Source: Calcarisporiella thermophila CBS 279.70 (taxonomy: Eukaryota > Calcarisporiellomycota). From it: a DNA stretch of 64,000 nt. Positions 10,917 through 21,210 of the stretch are shown here, one piece after another. The stretch is taken from assembly GCF_041956535.1 (NCBI RefSeq), contig NW_027192196.1:142921-206920 (forward strand), written 5' to 3'. The notes under the pieces are model-generated. The model was given only the letters and a program-made list of their open reading frames with translations, was not told the DNA's origin and searched no databases. A program made the translations under genes and the position numbers. Each line of letters begins with the position of its first letter. Position 1 is the first letter of the stretch.

Positions 10917-12552
10917 CAGTCACGTCTGAAATGGCAGTCACAACATGGTCAAATGCCCTTTTACCTCAATTATTTCAGCATTCTCCCCACGAGAGAGGGG
11001 TGGAAAGCTTATTGTAGAAAAAACTTCAGAGTTTATCCTCTTGTTAGATAAAATAATAAGCCACTTATAATAACAAAATTGTGGATATGGAAAGTTGAAG
11101 TTTTAGAGATGCATAAATACATTCTGTAAATCTACATTATATCTGCTATTTTGATCAATCACTATTTTCTCGTATTATTGCCTAATATTTTGTGTATCCT
11201 CCCTTAGCTAAACACACAGCTCGTATCCTCGCCGGCATACTTGCGTAAAGTTTCTCAATGTATTCCTCATCGATACTTTCCCATTCTGTCTCAATTCGTT
11301 GCCACAGCTCATCTTTGTTCTTTGGTAACTTTTGGTATTTACCAAGCTTTCGTTTTAATTCACCCCACATATGTTCTATTATATTGAGATCTGGTGACTG
11401 TGAAGGCCACTCCAGTACCTGTACCTTGTTGTCTCTCAGCCAGGCTTTGGTGATGTTAGCTGTATGTTTGGGATCATTTTCATGTTGGAATATCACATCC
11501 AAATTATTGAGCTTATAATACTCCAATGTCCATTTGTATTCCTCACTGAGAATCTTACAGTAAAGTTGAGCATCAAGTTCCTCGTTGATTCAAGTTAGGT
11601 AGCCAACACCATACGCTGTAATGCAGCCCCACCCCATCAAAGATCCACCCCATGTTTAAGTGTTGGTTGGATATGGCGATTACGAAGAGGCTCACCATTG
11701 CGCTTGTAGTAGTATTGTTTTCCTCCCTCGTTTGCGAATGTATTTTCGTCTCATCGGAAAACACTACTCGCTTCTAATCTTCCTCAGTCCAATGAAGATA
11801 CTTTTTAGCAAATTCCAGTCGTTTTCTCCGATGCGTAACTATAAGTAGAGGCTTCTTTGGCCGAACCCAAGTTAGTATCTCGTGTCGTTGTATAACCCTC
11901 TTCACATTGCTAACAGACATAACCATATCATATTCGTCTTTAAAATATTTTGTCACATCAGCAGCATTTTTACATTGGCCCGATGTCAATAGCGTGACAA
12001 TCTTCCTTTCTTCTATTTCGCTTAAAACGAGAGGGCGGCCAGCTGACGGCCTTTTGAGATCGGGACGTCACTTCGCTTCCTCCCTGACGACCTTAGCTGC
12101 AGTAGTATGGTGGATGTTTAGAGCCGCTGCGATCTGACTTGAGGAGGCACCTTCCTTCGCACGCTGGACAATACCGGCCCGGATCTTGTTTGGAAGAGGT
12201 TTCATTTTGGTTGTTAATATTGATAATAATAATAAATACAAATCTCTCTTTATATGTCAAAATATAATGGAAGGTAATGAAAAAAAAAGTAAGAAGGATT
12301 CAAAATGAAAAGAAATTGCAGACTATTTGTAAAGAAAAGACAAAATGTAGGAACGCACTCAAAAAAATTCATCTGCCCCAGAACACCAGTTTTTGTTTAT
12401 TAAACATGGCTTGCATATATCCCTAAAAAGAGTGTAGACTCTGCAGTTTTTTATAAATAACTTTCACACCCTTCTTTTATGGGGAGTTACCGAAATAATG
12501 GGGGTGAAAAGGACATTTGGTCATGTTGTGACTGCCATTTCAGACGTGACTG
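10917..12552 (-). mobile_element. Tc1/mariner-type DNA transposon nested in the DIRS RT
   Basis: The 1636-bp element starts CAGTCACGTCTGAAATGGC and ends with the reverse complement of the same sequence. The terminal inverted repeats are about 45 bp with a few mismatches. TA dinucleotides flank it at 10915-10916 and 12553-12554, the expected target duplication. Removing the element and one TA joins the RT frame on both sides without a shift, so the insertion boundary is certain. Its single gene lies on the minus strand and is defective. Confidence 0.95.
11182..12205 (-). pseudogene. Tc1-family transposase (defective)
   Basis: The frame starts at the ATG at 12205 with an N-terminal helix-turn-helix (KIRAGIVQRAKEGASSSQIA). 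It meets a TGA after VVREEAK, resumes in frame (LKRPSAGRP, then TSGQCKNAADVTKYFKDEYD), and meets a TAG after HWTEED. It continues with the first catalytic block VFSDET and is frameshifted after that. The C-terminus at 11526-11182 has QHENDPKHTA and SPDLNIIEHMWGELKRKL of the DD34E catalytic core. Tc1 transposases normally have DND at the second catalytic site; here it reads END. At least two stops and one frameshift make it inactive, though intact inverted repeats could still be mobilised by another transposase. Confidence 0.9.
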
Positions 12553-13743
12553 TACGTCTACTCAACCAGTCGGTGAAGAAGGAGCGCTTCAAGATGGAAA
12601 CTCTTCAGTCAATTCTACCCCTGATACAGGAGGACGACTGGTTGACTTCGATAGATCTCAAGGATGCGTTCCTGCACGTACCGGTCCACCAGGAGTCCAG
12701 GAAATACCTCCAGTTCATCTGGGGTGGCAGGAAGTATCAGTTCAAAGTTCTTCCCTTCGGACTAACTTCTTCTCCCCGGATATTCACCAAGGTCCTGCGC
12801 CCAGTCCTCACGGTGTGCCGAAAGGCAGGGACAAGAGTGGCGGCTTACCTGGACGATCTACTGATTGCAGCATCGTCGATAGAAGAGTCCAAGATGCACA
12901 CCCAAATGTTGATCAACACTTTGGAGAAGTTCGGCTTCGTGGTCAATTTCGAGAAGTCAACTCTAACATCTTCCCAAGAGATCGAACACTTGGGGTTCAA
13001 GATTCACACCCGGGAAATGATTCTCAACCTTCCGCTGAAGCAAGTCAGGGATATATCCAGGGTAGCGCTCAGGCTCTACAAGACCGGAGTAACTACCCCT
13101 CGACAGCTCGCTGCATTCCTGGGAACTACGAATGCAGCCTGCCCTGCGGTCATGACGGGAAGGCTGTTCGCTCGCTCACTAATGATGGCGTTATCTTCAG
13201 CCCTGAACGCCAATCCCGATTGGGATACCCCATTCACAATACCGGAGGAAGCGTTGGAAGAGCTCGATTGGTGGGCAGAGGAGTTCGGGAAATGGAACGG
13301 TCGCTCCTTCCTACCACCAGCCCCGGCAGAAAGCGCTACGACCGATGCGTCAGACGACGGTTGGGGCGCGCAATACAAGTCTATGACTATCGGGGGTCCA
13401 TGGTCCCCGGAGGAGAAAAAGTTCCACATCAACTGGAAGGAACTCAAAGCCGTGGAGTTGTGTCTGGAGGCCTTCCCTTCTCTCAGGGAGACCACCTTAC
13501 TGGTCCGGACGGACAACACTACGGCCTTGGCGTACCTCAACAATCTCGGAGGGACTCGTTCTCCTCGTCTCAACGAGATTGCCAGGAAGATCTGGACAAT
13601 CTGCCTGGAGCGACACATACAATTGGTAGCGGAACACATCCCCGGTCACCTGAATACCAAGGCGGACACAGCATCTCGGGAGATCAGGACGAATCAAGCA
13701 TGGTTTATTGACAACCGGGCATTCAACAAGATAGAGAAGGCCT

Positions 13744-14969
13744 GTGGGGACCACACTCAGTGGACCTATTCGCGGACAGACTCACGAACCGTCTCCCGCT
13801 TTTCTTCTCATGGCACCCAGAGCCAGGGGCAGCAGCGACAGATGCCCTAATGCAGGATTGGAGCAAAGAGCTGAACCCATATACCAATCCTCCGTGGGCT
13901 CTGATAGCACGGGTCTTACGCAAAGTGTTGCTGGAACAGGTCAAGTTGACGGTGGTGACCCCGCACTGGCCATCAGCTCCCTGGTTTCCCCTACTGCAAC
14001 AGCTGAGCATAGCGAAGCCAGTCAGAAATCCGAGGAAAGCGATCCAGCTAGCCACTCCCCTAACGAGACACCCCCTCAAGATCAAGTCGTGGTTTTTGAC
14101 AGCTTGGCGCATCTCAGGGAAGAATTGCGTTCGCAAGGCTTATCCTTAGAAGCGCAAAATGTCATACTAAGGGACCATGAAGGGGCGGAAAAGCGCAAGA
14201 GTTACTCTTCGGCGCAGAAGAAGTGGTTCGAGTGGTGCAAAGCAAATGACGTGCCTCCTTTCCTTGCTCCTGCGGTGGCAATCGCTAATTTCCTGGCAAG
14301 CCAATACGCACAGGGAAAATCGGCGGATTCCTGCCATCTATATCGCTCAGCCATCGGGGAACTACAGACAAGCCATCCATCTCATCTCGATTCCATCGTC
14401 GCTAGATTCCTTAGGGCAGTACTGCCAGTAGGCGCCCCTCTTAAACCTGGCGGTAGTCACCTTTTCTAGAGTATCCGACCTAGCACGTATGGACCTTCAG
14501 TCGATCGCGGTCGGCGAAACAATGATGAAGGGGAAGATAATAGCACCGAAGGAAACGAGAAGGAATCGGCGCATCATAAAACCCTTCCACGTCCATCGAT
14601 TCCCAGATCCCAACCTCTGTCCGGTAGAGTGTTTCATTGAATATAGGAGGTGCTGGCAAGAGCAGGGTAAACTGCAACAAGGGCTCAGAGGTATTCCTCT
14701 GCCCTGGGATTGCTCGCCCTGCGAGGCCCGCAACGATTTCGCGATGGATCAAAACAATCTTCGCAATCGCCTCACCCGACGCAAGAGCCCACGACGCGCG
14801 GAAAACAGGAGCCACCCTCGCTCTACGAAGATTCAATGTAGACACAGTGGTCGCAATAGGGAATTGGTCTTCCACCACTACTTTCGACCTATACTACCGC
14901 AGGGATAGAGCTGTAAATGCCGATATCTCGGGCACGCTTCTCTCCTTAGAACTCGAGGAAGCGCGCTAG
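13744..14969 (+). pseudogene. DIRS copy 2 tyrosine recombinase (frameshifted)
   Basis: The N-terminal SAM-like domain reads FDSLAHLREELRSQGLSL, KWFEWCKANDVPPFLAP and IANFLASQYA from about 14097. The frame shifts near 14450, continuing with SRVSDLARMDLQSI, and again near 14690. The catalytic end is present: AHDARKTGATLALRRFNVDT, then GNWSSTTTFDLYYRR, which supply the H-x-x-R, W/H and nucleophilic Tyr positions of the family. The stop is at 14967. Copy 1 retains only the first 80 residues. The N-terminal limit is unclear because the frame overlaps RNase H. Confidence 0.8.
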
Positions 14970-14984
14970 GGCCTTCTGGATCAC

Positions 14985-15093
14985 CGTGAAGCATGGACTG
15001 CTGACGTAGTCCGCATTCTATTTTAGCACTAAGCCTAGTGTATGCGACGGCTTAGTATAAATGGAATAGGCACTCAGCACCCCATGCTTCACG
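14985..15093. repeat. Inverted-repeat structure at the DIRS 3' end
   Basis: A 21-bp arm at 14985-15005 (CGTGAAGCATGGACTGCTGA and one more base) is mirrored by 15073-15093 as its reverse complement with two mismatches. Between them lies a 51-bp segment (15022-15072). The same arm recurs across the N gap at 15830-15850 followed by that 51-bp segment in the opposite orientation. Inverted or split terminal repeats are a hallmark of DIRS elements, whose recombinase uses a circular intermediate. Confidence 0.75.
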
Positions 15094-15238
15094 ATCCCAC
15101 CCCTTCTCGGGAGGGCCAAGGAGTTGCACTTGGGAAACGACAGCTTTTTATACTCTTGATTTATTCTCAGATTTTTTTTATTTTTCTTCAAATTTCTTTA
15201 ATTTTCTATGCAAAATTCTCTGGAAGTAGCTCATTTGT

Positions 15239-15809
15239 NNNNNNNNNNNNNNNNNNNNNNNNNNNNNNNNNNNNNNNNNNNNNNNNNNNNNNNNNNNNNN
15301 NNNNNNNNNNNNNNNNNNNNNNNNNNNNNNNNNNNNNNNNNNNNNNNNNNNNNNNNNNNNNNNNNNNNNNNNNNNNNNNNNNNNNNNNNNNNNNNNNNNN
15401 NNNNNNNNNNNNNNNNNNNNNNNNNNNNNNNNNNNNNNNNNNNNNNNNNNNNNNNNNNNNNNNNNNNNNNNNNNNNNNNNNNNNNNNNNNNNNNNNNNNN
15501 NNNNNNNNNNNNNNNNNNNNNNNNNNNNNNNNNNNNNNNNNNNNNNNNNNNNNNNNNNNNNNNNNNNNNNNNNNNNNNNNNNNNNNNNNNNNNNNNNNNN
15601 NNNNNNNNNNNNNNNNNNNNNNNNNNNNNNNNNNNNNNNNNNNNNNNNNNNNNNNNNNNNNNNNNNNNNNNNNNNNNNNNNNNNNNNNNNNNNNNNNNNN
15701 NNNNNNNNNNNNNNNNNNNNNNNNNNNNNNNNNNNNNNNNNNNNNNNNNNNNNNNNNNNNNNNNNNNNNNNNNNNNNNNNNNNNNNNNNNNNNNNNNNNN
15801 NNNNNNNNN
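15239..15809. other. Assembly gap (571 N)
   Basis: A run of 571 N lies just after the DIRS terminal repeats. Open frames reported across it are artefacts. The gap falls between two copies of the same inverted-repeat arm, the type of structure that commonly breaks assemblies. Confidence 0.99.
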
Positions 15810-15829
15810 CAATAAAACGGCCTCATCAT

Positions 15830-15901
15830 CGTGAAGCATGGACTGCTGACTGCCTATTCCATTTATACTAAGCCGTCGCATACGCTAGGCTTAGTGCTAA
15901 A
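15830..15901. repeat. Second DIRS-end arm with the 51-bp segment flipped
   Basis: The 21-bp arm at 15830-15850 equals 14985-15005. The next 51 bases (15851-15901) are the reverse complement of 15022-15072 with one mismatch. No right-hand arm follows. It may be the other end of the same element or of another copy whose body lies in the gap. Confidence 0.75.
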
Positions 15902-17018
15902 TAAAATTAATGTGCTAACCAAAAAAAAAAAGCTCAAAAATAACTTAGTTGCAAAAGTGAGTGCAGAGGAGAGAACTGACGTGAATAAGTACTGAGAGTG
16001 CTAACGGAACCAGAGCGAGACGGAACTAAAGCGAAAAATTTCAAGTTAAAGAAATGGAAACTGACGGAGGCACCTTAATGAATGGAACATAAATCACCCT
16101 TCTTTTTGAAGTTCTATGGTTAAAAAATCACCTAATAAGGTACATAGATTTAAAGTGGATCAAACAAGCACTTCATACCCTATTTTAATATAAATATTTT
16201 AATTTTTTTTATATTATTATATCTATTTTTGTAGCCCAAATCCTGAAATACGCTAACAGAAATATCGATAAGGATTCTTAGTTGCTGGTGAAACGAATGT
16301 TTTCACTAACGCTATTTGATTATAAGTAGGAGTAGTATAAATTAATACATTTAAGTGTCGACTGCGTCCTGATGAAGCATTCTATCGAGCAAGTATGGAC
16401 TAGGATGTTGAAGAGAATAAATAAATGATATTCTGTTTAGAGCTATCAAAATCCTAAAGGAGAATGAACAATGCAGCATTAACAGATAACAAATTTGAAG
16501 TAGGTAATACTAAACGACCTCTTTATTCAAGTTCTAAGCGGAGATTTATTCTATCAATAGCTATAGCTTCAATTTCTATATAAAAAAACATTGAACCCAA
16601 AAGACTCTAACCACATTGTCAGGAGGCGAAAGCTTGTAGCGGTCCTTACAGCCCCTAAAATAGTTGCACGTACATGGCTTAGCATACGAGAAGCGTAGCT
16701 GGAGGAACTCAATCTAGAGAGCTTTGCCCTAGCTTAGAACTACATTTTCAAGGGAATTGCGTTTTGAACAACTTACCTCCTTAAATCTTTTAATTCTTAA
16801 TTTCTATTCTATTTTGAAAACAAGTCCACCACTTATTTCACTTGACTGAATATCACGACATTTGCATTGGTTTGCAATTGATCCTTATCATAGCAATTGA
16901 TAATATAATTTTATTTGAATCAGTTTTCTACCTTTAGAATAACTCCTTATCACGTATTTCGACTTCAGCTCCTTAAATTGGAGTACACCTCTTTAAAATT
17001 CTTAGCGAGAGAAATTAG
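15902..17018. other. Intergenic region upstream of LRR C, no gene seen
   Basis: About 1.1 kb of AT-rich sequence between the DIRS remnant and LRR C. I see no convincing open frame, RNA gene or repeat apart from short A/T runs; it probably holds the LRR C promoter. Confidence 0.5.
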
Positions 17019-19460
17019 ATGGAGAAAAGGAGCCTCACTGTTACTAAAGATGACAAAAAGGACAGCTTTGAAGTATTGGAATCGATGCAAGGTATAATTG
17101 AGAAGATTAAAGTAAAGCTTACAGGTTCGTGGGAAAAGAAGATTGTGCAGGTAATCTGTGAGAATGAGAATTCAGTCCCGCTTGATCTAATGAGGAATTG
17201 GAAATCAGTTGAAGGAGCAAAAGCAATCACCCAAATGCTTCGCGAATTTAAGAGCTTGAAGCAACTTGATCTTAGAGGTAATTCTATTACTGATAAGGAT
17301 GCAAAAGAAATCGCCCAAGCGCTTCAAGCGTATACGAGTTTGACACAGCTTGGCCTGGAAGAAAATGATTTAGAAGATGAGGGTGGAGAGGCTATAGCTC
17401 AAGCGTTAAGAGAGAACAAAACTTTGGCTAAGCTTAATCTTAGCGCAAATGGTATATCAGATATTGGAGCAATAGCAATTGCTCAGGCGCTCCGAAAAAA
17501 CAAGGGTTTAAAACATCTTGATCTGGGTTGGAATCTATTATCAATTGAGGCAGGAATAGCGATTGCTGAAGCGCTTCGAGAGAACAGGACTTTAACACAA
17601 CTCATTTTGAGTAACAATATTGAAATATCAGTAAAAGGAGGAAAAGCACTTGCCGAAGCACTTCAAACGAACATGACATTGACGCAGCTTGAACTTGGTT
17701 ACAATAAGATATTAGATGAAGGAGCAATAGCAGTTGCCCTGGCACTTCGAGAGAACAAAGCTTTAAGCTATCTTGATTTGAGAGGAAATGGTATATCTTC
17801 TGAAGGAGGAAGGTCACTCGCTCAAGCGCTTCAAGTAAACAGGACTTTGGTTAATCTTGATTTGGGTGACAATAACCTGTTGGACAAAGGAGGAGGAGCA
17901 TTTGCTCAGTTACTTCGAGAGAATAGTGCTTTGACCTGCCTTGGCCTGAGTGAAAATAATATAACAGACGAAGGAGGAAGAGCACTCGGTCATGCACTTG
18001 GACTAAATAAAGGTTTAACGCAATTTAATCTAAGTAGTAATACCATCTCAGACGAAGGGGTGAAGGCGATTGCTCAAGCGCTTCGGGAAAACGATGTTTT
18101 GATTCATCTTGACTTGAGTGGCAATATCATAACAGACGCTGGGGGACGGGTAATCGCTAGTGCCCTTTGGGAAAATGGGACTTTGGCCAAGCTTGTTATG
18201 CGTGACAATAGGATGTCAGAAAAAGCTAGAGAGCACATAGCTAAATCGCTTCAAGAGAACAAGACTTTGAAGATATTTGAACTGGGCCATAGGGGATTAA
18301 CGCATGAGGGGCTACATGAAATTGCTCAAGCACTTCGAGAGAACACGCACTTGACACAGCTTGATTTGCAAAATAATAGAGTCGCAGCTGAAGAAGGAAA
18401 AATAATCGCACAAGCACTTAGAAAGAACAAGACATTGACGCAACTTAATCTAAGATACAATAGACTGTCAGACGAGGGTGGAAAGGCAATTGCACAAACT
18501 CTTCGAGGGAATAAGGCTTTGACTCAGCTGGAATTGGACGGAAATAACTTAACAGATGAAACAATAATTGTCATAGCTCAAGTGTTGAAAGAGAACAAAA
18601 CGTTGAAACGACTTTCTCTTGTATATAACGAGATATCGGATGAAGGAGGCATAGCCATAGGCCAGGCGCTCGAAGTAAATCAAAGCTTGGAACTCCTAGA
18701 TCTAACTAGCAATTTTATTGCTAATGAAGGTGGAAAAGCTATAGGTCGCGCTCTTCGAGTGAATAGGTCTTTAAAAGAACTTAGTCTCTGTGGCAATAGC
18801 ATTTCAGAGGAAGGTGGAAAAGCAATAGGTCAAGGACTCAGAGCGAACACGACATTGACCGAGCTCGTTTTGGGGGGTAACAGAATATCAATAGAAGGAG
18901 GGAAGGCAATTGCTCAGGCTCTTCTGGAGAACATGACCTTAACAAAACTTTATCTGGGTAGCAATGGCATATCAGAAGAAGGAGGAAAAGAAATTGCTCA
19001 AGCACTTTGCAATAACAAGACTTTATTGTTCCTCTCCCTGAGAGATGAAGGCATTTCGGATGAAGGAGCAAAGGCAATCGCTCAAGCACTTCGGAAAAAT
19101 AATTCCTTAGTAGAGCTTTGGCTTTTGGATAATAATATTTCAGATGAAGGAGGGAAATCGCTCGCTCAATCGCTTCAAGAAAATAAGGCTTTGGTGGGAC
19201 TTATTCTTCGTGACAATTGGATATCTGACGAAGGAGGGATGGCTGTTGCTCAAGCACTTTCAAAGAACAATACACTGAAGCAACTAGATATGGGCAATAA
19301 TTGTATTTCAGATGAGGGGGGAAGAGTATTTGCTCAAATTCTCTGCTTGAACAAGACTTTAACACAGTTCGATCTGCGTAAAAATAGGATATCCGAAGAA
19401 GGAGGAAGAGAAATAATTCAAATATTAAAAGAAAACGAGATTCTGTCTATACGATTGTAA
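17019..19460 (+). CDS. Large ribonuclease-inhibitor-like LRR protein (LRR C), intact
   Basis: An intronless 813-residue protein. The first 65 residues are not LRR: a charged, Lys-rich segment (MEKRSLTVTKDDKKDSFEVL…IIEKIKVKLTGSWEKKIV). About 27 tandem 28-residue repeats of the EGGxAIAQALxxN-LxxLxLxxN type follow to the C-terminus (…LKENEILSIRL). There is no signal peptide, membrane segment or enzymatic domain, so it probably acts as an intracellular binding solenoid. It is the only LRR gene here with an unambiguous start and an unbroken frame. One unit (about residues 425-460, GLTHEGLHEIAQALRENTHL) departs from consensus and is shared verbatim at DNA level with the pseudogene at 8795-10335. 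Confidence 0.85.
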   Translation: MEKRSLTVTKDDKKDSFEVLESMQGIIEKIKVKLTGSWEKKIVQVICENENSVPLDLMRNWKSVEGAKAITQMLREFKSLKQLDLRGNSITDKDAKEIAQALQAYTSLTQLGLEENDLEDEGGEAIAQALRENKTLAKLNLSANGISDIGAIAIAQALRKNKGLKHLDLGWNLLSIEAGIAIAEALRENRTLTQLILSNNIEISVKGGKALAEALQTNMTLTQLELGYNKILDEGAIAVALALRENKALSYLDLRGNGISSEGGRSLAQALQVNRTLVNLDLGDNNLLDKGGGAFAQLLRENSALTCLGLSENNITDEGGRALGHALGLNKGLTQFNLSSNTISDEGVKAIAQALRENDVLIHLDLSGNIITDAGGRVIASALWENGTLAKLVMRDNRMSEKAREHIAKSLQENKTLKIFELGHRGLTHEGLHEIAQALRENTHLTQLDLQNNRVAAEEGKIIAQALRKNKTLTQLNLRYNRLSDEGGKAIAQTLRGNKALTQLELDGNNLTDETIIVIAQVLKENKTLKRLSLVYNEISDEGGIAIGQALEVNQSLELLDLTSNFIANEGGKAIGRALRVNRSLKELSLCGNSISEEGGKAIGQGLRANTTLTELVLGGNRISIEGGKAIAQALLENMTLTKLYLGSNGISEEGGKEIAQALCNNKTLLFLSLRDEGISDEGAKAIAQALRKNNSLVELWLLDNNISDEGGKSLAQSLQENKALVGLILRDNWISDEGGMAVAQALSKNNTLKQLDMGNNCISDEGGRVFAQILCLNKTLTQFDLRKNRISEEGGREIIQILKENEILSIRL

Positions 19461-19689
19461 GATCTCAATAATAGTTTATTTCAAACTGTTAGTATCTATT
19501 AAAATTATAATTATCAATAAATTTCCGGTTTTGTAAGGTATGATAAACTAGCTGACTTTGGCAAACTTCAACACGAGTATTATAGTTGCCCATTTTACAA
19601 GGGAACTATTCACACAGATTAATTCATCCTAGTGTGCACTAAAAGACTAGTTTGCCATAATATCAATTGCAAAGAACATTTTGCAATAT

Positions 19690-19822
19690 TTTTCAAGATT
19701 TATTAATTTCCAAAAATAGCAGTTTTTTCTTGTATTTATCATGTTTTAACTTTTGTCATAAAACAAGGCCTTGTAACTGCCTTATTGAGTTCTCTCGAGC
19801 CTTCAAATATACATAATTTAGC
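19690..19822 (+). repeat. Duplicated 3' flank of the LRR gene (copy 2)
   Basis: This is the counterpart of 10355-10487, located 230 bases after the LRR C stop codon. The match shows that non-coding sequence was copied with the LRR gene. Confidence 0.75.
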
Positions 19823-19904
19823 TCCTAGTTGAATAAAATCCAAAATATCAATGTGTATAAAAGCCCAGCCTTAAGGCATTGTTATATTTAGTAAATCCCA
19901 GGAC

Positions 19905-21210
19905 GGAATCTATTGATAAACTGCTTCAAGAGAAAAAATGTTGCACGCAGCTTGACGTGAGCTTTAAAGAGATATCAGTCATGGAAGGAAAACCAATTGC
20001 GCTGGCACTCTAAAATAATTTGACATGGTCTAATCTTGACCTCGGCTATAACAGGATATCAGACGAAGGAGGAAAGGATATAGCTAAGGCTCTTCGGCAG
20101 AATAATGTTTTGGAACAGCTTTGCCTGCGGAGCAATATAATATCAGAGGAAGGAGGATGTGCAATCGCTGGTGCGCTTCAAGTGAACAATACTTTGACAA
20201 AACTTGATTTGGGTTGGAATTACATATCAATTGAGGGAGGAAAGGCTTTGGCTCGAGCACTTCTAGAAAACAAGATTTTGACTCACCTCAATATGCAGCA
20301 TAATAGCATTTCGAATGAAGGAGGAAAAGCAATCGCCCGAGTACTTCTAGAAAATAAGAGCTTAACACACCTAGATTTAGGACACAGTCGTATTACAGGT
20401 GAAGGAGGGGAGGCGATATGTCAAGCTCTTCGAAAAAATAAGACCCTGGTTCATCTTTATTTAGGAGGCAATTTTTTATCAAGAAATGGCCAAAAATATA
20501 TCTCTCGAGCTCTCCGGGTAAATAAGCCTTTGAAGGAACTTGATCTAAGCTTGAACCATATATCAGATAAAGGTGGAAAATCAATCGCGCGAGCACTTCT
20601 GGTGAACAATACTTTGACATATCTTGACCTGCGGGGTAATAGGTTATTAGGTGAAGGTGGAAAGGCGCTAGCTCAAGCTCTTCTTGGAAACAACATTTTA
20701 TCGCAACTTGATCTCAGTGGCAACATGATATCCGATGAAGGAGCCAAAGCAATCGCTCTAGCACTTTTAGAGAACCAACGATTAACGCTGCTTGATCTCG
20801 GCTTTAACGATATAACGGAGAAAGGAGGAAAAGCAATCGCTTATTCACTTCAAAAAAATACAATACTGGCTCGACTCTATTTGCAGGGTAATAGATTATT
20901 AGCTAAGGGAGGAATTGCATTTGCTCAAGCACTTTCAGAGAATAAGAGTTTAATACACCTGGATTTGAGTTTGAATGGCTTAACGGATGGAGGAGGGAAG
21001 GCAGTAGCTCAAGCACTTCGCCAGAACAAGAATTTGACGACGCTAAATATGGCGAGAAATAAACTATCAACTGAGGGAGGAAAGTCATTTAATCAAGCGC
21101 TTCAAGAGAATAAGACATTGACGCGACTTTGGCTAGGAGGCAATAAGATATCCGATGAAGTAAAAAAAGTAATTGCTCAAGCACTTCGAGAGAACAAAAA
21201 ACTGAAGTAG
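19905..21210 (+). pseudogene. LRR gene with damaged 5' end (LRR D)
   Basis: From 20020 the frame is open for 396 residues, about 14 LRR units of the same family, ending …AQALRENKKLK at 21210. The frame entering from upstream is also LRR (SIDKLLQEKKCCTQLDVSFK, then EGKPIALAL) but meets a TAA at 20011, where the consensus codon is CAA or GAG. No ATG follows until about 90 residues into the repeats. Either the 5' end has decayed or translation starts internally; I favour a recent pseudogene because the rest of the frame is clean. A transcript could still yield a shorter solenoid. Confidence 0.6.

Larger units (their letters stand above)
10640..14149 (+). pseudogene. DIRS copy 2 reverse transcriptase-RNase H, split by Tc1
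   Basis: Upstream of the Tc1 element the frame reads NIFVISKSSSKLRPVVDL. Directly after it the RT resumes with SVKKERFKMETLQSILPL, DWLTSIDLKDAFLHVPVH and the polymerase box AAYLDDLLIAA. RNase H acidic motifs are DASDDGWGAQ, NWKELKAVELCLE and RTDNTTALAYLNN. One extra base near 13745 relative to copy 1 shifts the frame before DLFADRL. The C-terminal part then runs to a stop at 14147 overlapping the recombinase, as is usual for DIRS elements. Confidence 0.85.
10490..15100 (+). mobile_element. DIRS-type tyrosine-recombinase retroelement, copy 2 (dead, host of a Tc1 insertion)
   Basis: Similarity to copy 1 starts at about 10490 (gag/RT linker) and resumes after the Tc1 insertion from 12555 through RT, RNase H and a nearly full-length tyrosine recombinase to 14969. 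An inverted-repeat structure follows (14985-15093). Its 5' end is truncated relative to copy 1 and abuts the LRR 3' flank. Frameshifts at about 13745, 14450 and 14690 disrupt the coding frames, so the copy cannot be active. The true 3' limit may lie in or beyond the N gap. Confidence 0.85.

Noticed and set aside
15042-15881. Open frames of 200-260 residues on both strands
   Set aside because: They are made almost wholly of N from the assembly gap.
1-21210. The 84-bp periodicity considered as a CRISPR-like or satellite array
   Set aside because: The period is exactly one 28-codon LRR unit, units are diverged at silent sites, and the frame is maintained, so it is a coding repeat.
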